From Adiantum capillus-veneris (Eukaryota; Streptophyta; Polypodiopsida; Polypodiales; Pteridaceae): a DNA stretch of 64,000 bases. A program made the translations under genes and the position numbers. A model generated the notes under the pieces. It did no database searches. It was not told the origin of the DNA and saw nothing but the letters and a program-made list of their open reading frames with translations. The DNA lies in NCBI GenBank assembly GCA_014529385.2, contig CM043958.1, positions 82,331,525 to 82,395,524 on the forward strand, read 5' to 3'. Positions 33,681 through 43,293 of this stretch are shown here, one piece after another. Every line of letters starts with the position of its first letter. Position 1 is the stretch's first letter.

Positions 33681-33932
33681 GTGATATGTGTCTTCCTTCT
33701 TTTGCACTAAAAGAAAGGGTGAAAAAAATGGAGAGGAGCTAGACCTCACTACCCCTTTTTCACCAATTCATGCACTTGTCTCATGATTTCCTCTTGTTGA
33801 GCTTGTGAAACTTGATACGGAGGCTTGTTAGGTAGTGAGCTTCCTAGTAGGAGCTCAATTGCATGGTCATCATCCCTCATTTTAGAGGTAGATCACTAAG
33901 GATGTCATCAATGAAAACATATTGGGATCTAT

Positions 33933-35700
33933 TTAGGACTCATTAGCATCTATGTACATGATTTTTTCCCTGTAGGTGAAGTAGATTCTTCTTTTAGGGA
34001 ACTTCATGTTGGAAGCCATGCGGTTAAACCATGGTGCCCCAACGATAACATTCTCATGTTTGAGAGGGGAGATGAAGAAATCCTTTTTGTCCATATAGCT
34101 TTGTACACGAAGCCTCAATTTTCCAATTAAGGGAGTAACTGAGATGTCTTGTCCCTTGATAGATCCATCGGCTTTTAATGTATCTCCCATCTCGTGGGCT
34201 TGTAAGCCTAGCTTGGTGGTCAACTCCATGGAGTTGAACCAAGGTCAAACAAAATAAAGGCATCATGCTCTTGCATCTTTTCCCAAGCATAGGAAATGAG
34301 AAATCCTTGGCAATGAGCATCCTCTTTTGGAGCTTCAAACATAGAGGCTCTAGGAGTCTCATTGTGGACAATTCTATTGGGGCAAGGATGATAACCATGG
34401 CCTTACTCCCCACACTTAAAACATTTGTGGTCCTTACTAAAAGCTTCTAGCTCTTTAAGAGAGAGTTTATATTTACCTTTGTAAACTCCTTTCTCCTTGG
34501 ACCAATTGTAGTTGGAATAGCCTTGGTAAGAATTTTGGGCATTGGTTTTCCTTTTGGCATCACTTTTGTATTTATTTTCCATGGGCTTGACATTCCATCT
34601 AGCCCCTTGTTGGAAATTGATGTGCGAAGCAACCATGGTGTGGTGGATTACTTTGGCGATAGAACCAGGCCGTTGCGAGTTGACATACTCGATCATCTCT
34701 TTGGGTAATCCTACAAAGAATTGTTGCTTTTGCTCGACGAAGTCTATCTTTTCAAAAATAGTAGCCTTGAGATGTAAATCCCAAAACTTGTCCACATATT
34801 TGTGGATAGGCTCATGAGAGAGAATCTTTAAACTTCACCATTTGGTAAGCACTTTGTCCTTTGCATCACTTGCAAGGAATTGCTTCATGATGGAAACTCA
34901 TAGAGTTTTTTCATGTCTTTGAGGCTTCGCCGTTTCCACGAAGGCTAGCCCACCATTGACGAGCCAATTTTTGGAAGTGCATAGCTACATGGCATAGCTT
35001 GGAGGACTCCGTGAAGACCTCATCTCCAAAGGCCGCATCAAATTGTTGGATGAAGGCCAATACTTTGTCAATAGCACCAAAGGTGCCATCATAGGTGAGA
35101 AAAGAGATACTCTTTCCTCCCTCTTTTCACTTCTTGAGCTTTTGTGACCTTCGCCATGCAGGATAAGATTTGCAATGTCCTCCCCTCTTGTATTCTCTAG
35201 GAGAATAACTATTGCTTTTGTCGAAAGAGGAGGAAGGTGAAGAAGAAGGAGAAGAGGGTGACCTCTTTCTTGTCCTTTTCTTCCTTTTTTTCCTCTCTTC
35301 CCTTTTTGTGATGAGGAGAAGGACTTTGGGTTAACCGTTTCCTCTTGGGAGGAGTTGGCGATCGTTTAGTCCGCCATCTTCATGGAACCACATCTTTGGA
35401 GGAACTTAGGGATTCATTACTTTCTTGTTCTTTGAATTCCTCCTGTCGTATGGGAGAGAGTCTTCTTTCGGGGGTCTCATCAAAAGGCCTCCTAAGCTCT
35501 CTCTCCTCTTGGAGAGGAAAGGAAATCCCATAAGCACGCAGTTGTTGAGTAGCTTCGGCTTGTAAAGCGGGGTTGCCCATAGCGTGTTGCAACCTAGTGA
35601 CAAGATAATCAACAAACATGGGGGCATCATCATTAGCACCTTTATGGACAAAATCAAAGTTATCAATGTTCATTCTACTCTCTTGGTTATTGTCAACCAT
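33933..35700 (-). pseudogene. Gypsy G gag and protease remnant
   Basis: Gag likely starts at the ATG at 35700 (MVDNNQESRM). The next segments are in several frames: an N-terminal part to about 35380, a middle with LPKEMIEYVNSQRPGSI, and a knuckle KCFKCGE*GHGYHPCP (about 34412-34375) where the CCHC spacing is intact but a stop replaces one residue. A protease region follows with LFDLGST (34270) and VIVGAPWF, matching the retroviral-type aspartic protease with DLG in place of the usual D(S/T/P)G. Dead by several breaks. Confidence 0.8.
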
Positions 35701-35963
35701 GTTAATTGAACTTATGTGTTTACTTAGTGTATTCTTTGGCAATTCAAAACCTTAATTGCTACTCCTCTTAGCCTTTGAAAATAGGCACTTAAGTATCTGC
35801 ACCCACGGCTTGAATTGGTTAATTATAGAGAGTAGTGGAGCGAGTCTAACATATTGAAGTTGCTGAGGGATAGCTCCTTTTGAACTTCTTATGGCTCAAT
35901 AATGGTAAAGTCGTAGGCAAGTCTAAAAAGACTCCATTATTAAGACCAAAGCTCCCGAGGTGT

Positions 35964-36192
35964 TGTTGGAATTAGGGTTGCAGAGAAATGCACACAACTT
36001 GGAGAAGACGAAGGAAGCTCAAGGCACACAATAGAGAGTATGTTACTTAGTGCACAATGGAAAGATAGATAGCCCTAGTGTGATGGGCGTATGTACAATG
36101 CTCGGGGGAAAAAACCTCCTAAAGAGGGAAAAAATGCCCCGGAGGTCCTAGTGTGTTCACACACATCACTACCACATGTATATATGGTAACA
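35964..36192 (-). repeat. Copia D 3' LTR (left)
   Basis: On the minus strand it begins TGTTACCATATATAC and ends CTAATTCCAACA, next to the PPT at 36193-36204. Confidence 0.92.
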
Positions 36193-36267
36193 AATCCCCC
36201 CTAGAGTGATGCGCTGAACGAGAGCTGGCACATGAGTAAAGGGAAGTGCCATGCCCTGAGGACATGA

Positions 36268-37740
36268 TCAGTCCACATAGGGGAGTAAGCCCAAAGCTTT
36301 GCGGAAAGCTTCAAGATTCTCACGAGATAATGCCTTTGTGAAAAGATCTGCAAGGTTGTCCTGTGTTGGCACATATGCCAAGTTGATCTCTCCTGCTGAG
36401 ATCCTCTCCCTGACATAGTGGTAATTCACCTCAATGTGCTTTGTGCGAGCATGAAAAACTGGGTTCCTTGCAACTGACAATGCGCTCTGACTTTCAATGT
36501 AGATAGTGTTGGCAGTGTCTTGTCCAACACCCAAATCAGCCATAAGGCGTCTGAGCCATACACACTCAACCGTAGCTGTGAAGACTGCCCTGTACTCAGC
36601 CTCACAACTCGAAGTGGCCACAGTAGGTTGCTTCTTGCTCGACCATGATATACATGAACTGCCAAGCATGAAACAAAAACCACTTGTGGACACTCGCGTG
36701 TCAAAACAACCAACCCAATCTGAGTCTGAAAAAGCATGTAAGTCTGGCGGCAATGATCCCCCCTTGGGATAAAACAAGCCAAGATGTAAAGTGTCACTAA
36801 GGTAGCGGAAAATCCTCTTGACAGCCTGCCAATGCTTAGACCTTGGGCTATGCATAAATCTGCTGACCTATGAGACTGCAAACTGAATATCCGGCCTTGT
36901 GTTGCATACATAAACGAGGCAACCAATAGCAGTTTGATAAAGAGTGACATCTGTAGGATTGCCAGCATCATGTAGCCTCAACTTCGAACTGTTTCCATGG
37001 GAGTGGCAATAGGTTTGCAATCCTCAAGTCCAAACTTACATTGCAATGTCTCTATGCAACTTCTCTGACACAAGGCAATACCACCATCACACTGCTTAAA
37101 CTGTATACCCAAGTAATGATGCAACAGCCCCAAATCTTTCATCTTGAAAGTAGAATTCAAATGAGCCTTAAATTCAGCAATATGTCTCTCATTTGGTCCA
37201 GTGATCAGAAAATCATCGACATAAAGAACCACAATGAGAAGTACATCACCCTCACGCTTTACATACAATGTTCTCTCTGTTGGACTGTTATGAAAGCCTC
37301 GTTTAACCAAATGAGTGTCAGCATTCTAATACCAAGCACGAGGAGATTTCTTCAACCCATACAAAGCCTTCTTACATCTGTACACTTTGTCCTCTTGTCT
37401 TTTTATGACAAAACCGCGAGGGTGTGCTACATAAACTTCCTCAAATATGTAACCATTCAAGAAAGCAGTGACAATGTCTGATTGATCTACATCCCAACCA
37501 AAATGAGCTGCCAATGCACATAGAAAATGCACAGTAGTCATACGACAAGTGGGAGCAAAAGTCTCTTCATAATCTATGCCCTTTTGCTATGCATAACCCT
37601 TTGCAACAAGTCGAGCCGTATGGCGATCGATCTCACCAATGGCCTTTTTGCCAAGAGGCAAATCACATAAAGTCCCTGTGTCATTTTCTATAAGTGCATC
37701 ATATTCTGATTGCATGGCAGCCATCCAATTTTCTAAATTC
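36268..37740 (-). pseudogene. Copia D pol, 3' part (RT and RNase H)
   Basis: Minus-strand reading: NWMAAMQSEYDALIEN (RT entry), then GKKAIGEIDRHTARLVAKGYA, where relatives have an extra CKWVYK-type segment, so a short deletion is present. Next come TAFLNG and LYVDDFLITG (YVDD, about 37215), DLGLLHHYLGIQ, a frameshift near 36975, and RNase H with HAFSDSDWVGC and SSKKQPTVATSSCEAEYRA, ending at 36268. In-frame stops occur near 37585, 37320 and 36870. The upstream half of the same gene is at 43294-46062, on the other side of Copia F. Confidence 0.88.
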
Positions 37741-37745
37741 TGTGC
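37741..37745. repeat. Target-site duplication TGTGC (left, Copia F)
   Basis: Exact copy at 43289-43293. Confidence 0.95.
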
Positions 37746-37937
37746 TGTTGGGGTATAAAGCCCAATGTAGTCGCCCAAGTAAGTGGGCGGGCCGCCAGGT
37801 ATGTACACATATTCTTTTGTAAAAACCTAATAAGAACTCACTATGCTCTACACATTACAGTAGAGCGAGTTCACCATATCTTCGTGCTCTTCTTCTCGCA
37901 CTCTCTCTCGCGTCGCACTTCCGCTCGTACTCCTTCA
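37746..37937 (+). repeat. Copia F 5' LTR
   Basis: Starts TGTTGGGGTATAAAGCCC; TATAAAG lies only 8 bases from the LTR start, and a second A/T-rich region is near position 75. Confidence 0.95.
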
Positions 37938-37939
37938 AC

Positions 37940-37951
37940 TGGTATCAGAGC
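37940..37951 (+). promoter_or_regulatory. Copia F primer binding site
   Basis: TGGTATCAGAGC after a 2-base spacer from the LTR; initiator tRNA-Met type. Confidence 0.95.
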
Positions 37952-39026
37952 TCAGATCGAGGCTCGGGGCAGCACTGCAGGAGGCTAGAGTCACCAGCTC
38001 AGATTGGAGTGAAATTGGAAAGGCGAAGACACGGCCCCAAATCTCGTGGGAGCGACCCGAAGGGCTTGGTGTTGTCAGAATTTCATTATGAGGTCATCTC
38101 GACCACCGTTCGGCTTCGACAAAGGTCTGCGCAGGCCATTTGTGACTACGTGGTCTCGACGGGTGCAGATCCGACTCTGAAAATTTGGGGTTTTTGGCCT
38201 ACGACTGCAGGTGCTGAGGATATCGACACTCCCAGAGTGTTGATTTGTGGCTGTCTACACATCGAAGGACGGCTCACAGTTCTTGGAGGCGTGTCACATA
38301 CGACACGGGCACATCTACACACAGACTGTAGGCGACATCCACTAGTTTATCAGGTAGCTTGTGTTTGCTGCTTGATATTCTAGATTTCATCCTAACATTG
38401 CAGGTACTTCCACATGGGATGTATTGTCAGAGATGATGTATGTCTCTTGAGGGTTTGTTGGCTGTGAGTCACGCAGCAAACAACCGCCGCAGCGGTCACA
38501 GCATACAGTGGGAAATTTGTGGATGTATGACTTTGTGGGAAGTCTATGTACTGTCAGATTTATTGCAGCCTTTGTTGAGGGTCAAGTGAGGTTTTATTGA
38601 GCTGGGGGATTCTCGAATGTTGAGATCCTTTCGGTGATACAGGTCTTGGAGCGATCCCTCGAGCACCCTTAAATAGGCAGCTAGGATGTATATTGACTGT
38701 GAGTGAGACAGTTGGGATTGCATCTTTGCTTTACTGCCGTTGAGGCATTGTCGCAATCTATGCTTACAAGACAGTGACAGGACAGTCAGAGACAGTACAG
38801 GTGTAGGACAGGTTTACCCACAGCTTACAGTGTCAGAGAGACAGTATTTTTGAGCTGTTTTTTGAGTACACCAGAGCCATTTTACAAAGGAGACTCTGTC
38901 GAAATTTATGCAGAATCTAAAGCTTTCTTGGTTCATTTGACAGGTTGATACTGGTTCAAAGGTCAGTTTACAGGGGAAACTTTGCCGAATTTTTCCCAGG
39001 AAAGTAAACTACTGTGAAGCGTAGCT
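37952..39026 (+). other. Copia F leader, about 1.1 kb
   Basis: It is unusually long for a Copia leader. It contains an uninterrupted 124-codon frame (38009-38383) without a known domain; I do not call it a gene but it could act as an upstream ORF. Confidence 0.6.
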
Positions 39027-42000
39027 ATGGCTGGATCACAGGACACTGCTCTTTACAATATCAAGAAGCTGGATGGAACCAATTTCCCATTGTGGAAGAA
39101 TCAAATTTGGCATGTGTTGGTACAAAAGAAGCAGATAAAACCTATAAAGCTCAAGGGGATAAAACCAGAAGATATGGACGAAGATGAATGGAGCGAAATG
39201 GATGAATTGGCACTTTCTACCATTATGCTGACTTTGGCAGAAAGCGTTTACTTCAATGTAGCAGACGAGATGTCGGCTTATCAAGCATGGTTAAAGCTGA
39301 GTGATCTTTATGAGAAGCAGAGTGCAGCTTCACAGGTATACTGGCTTAAGAAGCTTGTTGACTTGAAGATGAAAGAAGGGACACCTATGTCCAATCATCT
39401 GAATGAATTCAACACAAACTATAGTCAGTTGTCAGCTCAAGGTGTCAAGTTTGATGAACCTGTTAGAGCTATGTTCCTGTTGATCACATTGCCGAAAAGT
39501 TGGGACACTTTTCGCACAGCTTTGAGTAATTCTGCACCTCCAGATGGTTTGAACATAGCAGGTGTAGAAGGAAGTCTGCTTACTGAAGAAACCAATAGAA
39601 AGACAATGGACAAAGGCAAAGGAACAGCCTTAGTTGTCAGGGGAAGGACCAAAGAAAAGTACAAAGGTGGAAAGAGGAATCAGTCTCGTAGCAAGTCCCG
39701 CAGTGCTAAAGGCAAGAGTGACATAGAATGCTACCATTGTGGCAAGAAGGGTCACATGAAAAGAGACTGTAGAGAATGGAAAGCAGAAAAAGGCAAAGAG
39801 AAAGCTGAAGACCATGGTAAGAAGAACAAGTCCTCAGTGAAGATTCAAGAAATAAATGTGACAAACACTGTTGCAGTGGATGACAGTCTAGTGTCAGGAG
39901 ACATCTACTTCTTGAAGAATACAATGGACTCAGCTCTTCTTACAGCATCTGATGGAAATGCACTGAGTGACTGGATTATAAACTCAGGGGCATCACTTCA
40001 TGTGTCTCCAAACAAGGAGTGGTTTACCTCTTATGTGCCCACTAAAGATCATGTTTGGCTAGGCAATGGGCAGACATGTGAGATCTTAGGTGTTGGAGAT
40101 GTTCAATTGAAGTTTCAGAATGGCTCTTCTTTCACGCCGAAGAATGTGAGACATGTTCCCGCAATTACAAAGAGCTTGATCAGCACAGGTTTACTTGATG
40201 ATGCTGGCTACGTCACCACTTTTGGACAGAACATGTGGAAGATATCCAAGGGTTCTATGACAGTAGCACATGGAGTAAAGTCTGGAGGACTTTACATGAT
40301 TTATGTATCAAATGTCTCTAAAAATGTAATCAATGTAACCGAGCAACCGAACGTTTCTTTGTGGCATAGCCGGCTAGGACATATGTCCAATAAGGGAATG
40401 GAAATCTTGTCTCGTTCTGGTTATTTGCCTGGCTTTTCATTTAATGATTTTGAATTCTGTGAACATTGTCTGTATGGTAAGCAAACACAGCAGCCACATA
40501 AGCATAGAAGTAGTAGAAGAGATACACAGTTGGCACTTGTTCATAGTGATTTGTGTGGACCTATGCCTAACCTATCTCTAGGGGGAGCTTCTTACTTTAT
40601 GACATTTATAGATGATTACTCGAGGAAAGTATGGGTTTACTTTCTCAAGCACAAGAATGAAGCGTTTAGTGTTTTCAAAACATTTGTGACACTTGTGGAG
40701 AATCACAGTGGCAAGAAGCTTAAATGCTTACGCACTGACAATGGTGGAGAGTATGTTTCAAAGGCCTTTCAGGACTTTTGTGAGTCAAAAGGTATAAAAC
40801 GTGAACTTAATGCTCCTTACAATCCTCCTCAAAATGGTGTTGCTGAGAGGATGAATAGGACCATACAAGAGAAGGTCAGAAGTATGTTGTCTAATGCACA
40901 GCTGCCAAATGGGTTTTGGGCTGAAGCTGTATCAACAGCTGTTCATCTTGTAAATAGATCTCCTAGCAAGGTTTTGCAGAAGGATTCAGTGCCAGAGATG
41001 GTATGGTCAGGCAAAATGCCCTCATACAAGCATCTCAGAGTCTTTGGTTGTGAGGCATATACTCACGTTCCAAAGGAATTTAGGAACAAACTTGAGCCAA
41101 AGAGTAGAAAATGCATCTTTCTAGGCTATGGTAATTCTGGTGAGATGGGGTACAGACTTTGGGATCCCGAATCCAGAAAGGTTGTCCGTAGCAATGATGT
41201 TCACTTTAATGAATCCAAATATCATTCTAAACCGGAGAGGGTTGAGGAGATTAGAAGAGTTGTCTTCCAAGAAGATGGACTTGCACGTGCAAGACAAAAT
41301 GTCAGGGCTCAAGAGGAGCAAGGACAGGATAGATTGGAACCACAGGTTGTGGCTGAGCCTGAGCCACCTATTGTGCGTAGATCTGGACGTGTCACGCGAC
41401 CTCCTGATAGGTTTGTTCCATCTATGAACTATGTCATGTTGACTGATTGCAATGAGCCTTCATGTTACAAGGAAGCAGTGCAAATGAAGGACTCCGGGAA
41501 TTGGCAATTGGCCATGCAGTCAGAGATGACAGCTCTGCATAAAAACCAGACATGGAAGCTAGTTAAATTACCACGGGGCAAAAAGGCTCTACCTTGTAAA
41601 TGGGTTTACAGGTATAAGATCATCGCTCATGATAGTCAGCCAAAGTACAAAGCAAGGCTTGTTGCCAAGGGCTTTAAGCTAGAACAAGGCATTGACTTTG
41701 ATGAAGTCTTCTCTCCGGTGGTCAAGATGACTACATTGAGATGCTTTCTTGCATTGGTTGCCATATTAGATTTGGTGTTGCACCAAATGGATGTCAAGAC
41801 AGCGTTCTTGCATGGTGATTTAGATGTGGAAATTTACATGCAGCAGCCAGAAGGGTTTGTTGAGAAAGGCAAGGAAGATTGGGTATGCCAGTTGTTAAAG
41901 AGTCTTTATGGATTAAAACAATCACCGAGGGCATGGTACCATAAATTCCACGAGTTTATGCTTTCTCAAGGCTACAAACGTAGTGAGTTCGATCACTGTC

Positions 42001-43007
42001 TATATACAAAGAAGGCTAAGGATGGCAGTTGGCTGATCCTTATTTTGTATGTGGATGACATGTTGATTGCTGGCAAGCACTTGGAAGAAATTTCAGCTTT
42101 GAAGTCAAAGATGGCAAAATCGTTTGACATGAAAGACATGGGTGAGGCAAGTCATATACTTGGTATGCGCATTGAGAGAGACAGATCAAAGAAGTTGATT
42201 TGGTTATCTCAAACAGAGTATATTGACAAGGTTTTGCAACGTTTCAATATGGAGAAGGGAAAGGCATTGAGTGTTCCATTGCCACCATATGTGAAACTTA
42301 GCAAACAAGATTTTCCTGTTTCTGAGGAAGAACAGGCTGAAATGGATAAGATTCCATATGCGTCTGCAGTGGGTAGTTTGATGTATGCAATGATTGCTAC
42401 TCGCCCAGACATTGCATTTGCAGTGGGAGTAGTAAGTCGATATATGTCAAACCCAGGCAAGAAACATTGGGAGGCAGTGAAAGGAATATTGAGATACTTG
42501 AAAGCTACAAAGAGTATGCGTATATGCTATGGGAGTCAGGAGCTAAGTGTAAAGGGTTTTACAGACTCAGATTATGCAGGTGACTTAGACAACCAAAGGT
42601 CTACGTCAGGGTATGTCTTTACATTGGCTGGTGGAGCAGTATCATGGCGTTCTAGATTACAAGATTGTGTTACTCAGTCTACTACAGAGGCTGAATATGT
42701 TGCAGCATCAGAGGCATGCAAAGAATCAATTTGGCTTAATCGACTAGTAACAGATTTGGGAATCAAAGAAGAGATGCCTGTGCTATATTGTGATAGTCAA
42801 AGTGCTATACAATTGGCTCGCAATCCAGTTTATCACTCAAAGACAAATCATGTGGATGTGAAGTATCATTTCATCAGGGAAATTCTCGAGGATAAGCAAC
42901 TTCAGCTTGTCAAAGTTCACACCACAGAAAATCCTGCCGATCTACTTACAAAAGGACTTCCCTCAGAGAGCTTTGCGCATTTTCGCAAACAGTTAGGTGT
43001 AGGGTAG
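39027..43007 (+). CDS. Copia F gag-pol polyprotein, 1326 aa, uninterrupted
   Basis: Gag starts MAGSQDTALYNIKKLDGTNFP, a classic Copia gag N-terminus that fixes the start. Order: gag helix region; CCHC knuckle CYHCGKKGHMKRDC at 235-248; protease region near 319; pre-integrase WHSRLGHMS; integrase D508, D571, E607; RT from about 830 with KTAFLHGDL and YVDD at 1008-1011; RNase H with TDSDYAG (D1180) and STTEAEYVAA; C-terminus DLLTKGLP. All enzyme signatures are present except one: the protease reads INSGAS where the family has LDSGAS, so the catalytic Asp is Asn (AAC at 39981-39983), a single G-to-A change. Processing of the polyprotein is therefore probably blocked unless supplied in trans. Translated from one genomic RNA in the cytoplasm into virus-like particles in this family. 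Confidence 0.95.
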   Translation: MAGSQDTALYNIKKLDGTNFPLWKNQIWHVLVQKKQIKPIKLKGIKPEDMDEDEWSEMDELALSTIMLTLAESVYFNVADEMSAYQAWLKLSDLYEKQSAASQVYWLKKLVDLKMKEGTPMSNHLNEFNTNYSQLSAQGVKFDEPVRAMFLLITLPKSWDTFRTALSNSAPPDGLNIAGVEGSLLTEETNRKTMDKGKGTALVVRGRTKEKYKGGKRNQSRSKSRSAKGKSDIECYHCGKKGHMKRDCREWKAEKGKEKAEDHGKKNKSSVKIQEINVTNTVAVDDSLVSGDIYFLKNTMDSALLTASDGNALSDWIINSGASLHVSPNKEWFTSYVPTKDHVWLGNGQTCEILGVGDVQLKFQNGSSFTPKNVRHVPAITKSLISTGLLDDAGYVTTFGQNMWKISKGSMTVAHGVKSGGLYMIYVSNVSKNVINVTEQPNVSLWHSRLGHMSNKGMEILSRSGYLPGFSFNDFEFCEHCLYGKQTQQPHKHRSSRRDTQLALVHSDLCGPMPNLSLGGASYFMTFIDDYSRKVWVYFLKHKNEAFSVFKTFVTLVENHSGKKLKCLRTDNGGEYVSKAFQDFCESKGIKRELNAPYNPPQNGVAERMNRTIQEKVRSMLSNAQLPNGFWAEAVSTAVHLVNRSPSKVLQKDSVPEMVWSGKMPSYKHLRVFGCEAYTHVPKEFRNKLEPKSRKCIFLGYGNSGEMGYRLWDPESRKVVRSNDVHFNESKYHSKPERVEEIRRVVFQEDGLARARQNVRAQEEQGQDRLEPQVVAEPEPPIVRRSGRVTRPPDRFVPSMNYVMLTDCNEPSCYKEAVQMKDSGNWQLAMQSEMTALHKNQTWKLVKLPRGKKALPCKWVYRYKIIAHDSQPKYKARLVAKGFKLEQGIDFDEVFSPVVKMTTLRCFLALVAILDLVLHQMDVKTAFLHGDLDVEIYMQQPEGFVEKGKEDWVCQLLKSLYGLKQSPRAWYHKFHEFMLSQGYKRSEFDHCLYTKKAKDGSWLILILYVDDMLIAGKHLEEISALKSKMAKSFDMKDMGEASHILGMRIERDRSKKLIWLSQTEYIDKVLQRFNMEKGKALSVPLPPYVKLSKQDFPVSEEEQAEMDKIPYASAVGSLMYAMIATRPDIAFAVGVVSRYMSNPGKKHWEAVKGILRYLKATKSMRICYGSQELSVKGFTDSDYAGDLDNQRSTSGYVFTLAGGAVSWRSRLQDCVTQSTTEAEYVAASEACKESIWLNRLVTDLGIKEEMPVLYCDSQSAIQLARNPVYHSKTNHVDVKYHFIREILEDKQLQLVKVHTTENPADLLTKGLPSESFAHFRKQLGVG

Positions 43008-43060
43008 TACATCACTTCTCTACATCTCTTGTATATTAGCTTGTATAGTAGCTTCTCTCA

Positions 43061-43096
43061 CACTTAAAGTACCACATTGGACTTTAAGTGGGAGGT
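43061..43096 (+). other. Perfect 10-bp hairpin adjoining the Copia F polypurine tract
   Basis: CACTTAAAGT (43061-43070), 10-base loop ACCACATTGG, ACTTTAAGTG (43081-43090), followed directly by GGAGGT and the 3' LTR at 43097. The right arm overlaps the purine tract AAGTGGGAGGT. Confidence 0.85.
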
Positions 43097-43288
43097 TGTT
43101 GGGGTATAAAGCCCAATGTGGTCGCCCAGGTCAGTGGGCGGGCCGCCAGGTATGTACACATATTCTTTTGTAAAAACCTAATAAGAACTCACTATGCTCT
43201 ACACATTACAGTAGAGTGAGTTCACCATATCGTCGTGCTCTTCTTCTCGCACTCTCTCTCGCGTCGCACTTCCGCTCGTACTCCTTCA
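43097..43288 (+). repeat. Copia F 3' LTR
   Basis: Same length as the 5' copy, 5 differences by eye; followed by the TSD TGTGC. Confidence 0.95.
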
Positions 43289-43293
43289 TGTGC

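Larger units (their letters stand above)
37746..43288 (+). mobile_element. Complete Ty1/Copia retrotransposon F
   Basis: 192-bp LTRs (37746-37937, 43097-43288; TGTTGGGG...CTTCA), a TGGTATCAGAGC PBS two bases after the 5' LTR, a purine tract before the 3' LTR, and a perfect TSD TGTGC. The LTRs differ at 5 of 192 positions by eye. A single uninterrupted gag-pol frame of 1326 codons makes it the best-preserved element here. It is inserted in antisense into the pol of Copia D. Confidence 0.97.

Noticed and set aside
36506-36772. Plus-strand frames across Copia D (also at 44062 and 45001)
   Set aside because: Antisense shadows of the recognised D polyprotein.
38009-38383. 124-codon frame in the Copia F leader as a separate gene
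   Set aside because: No domain recognised and it lies between PBS and gag; kept only as a possible upstream frame.
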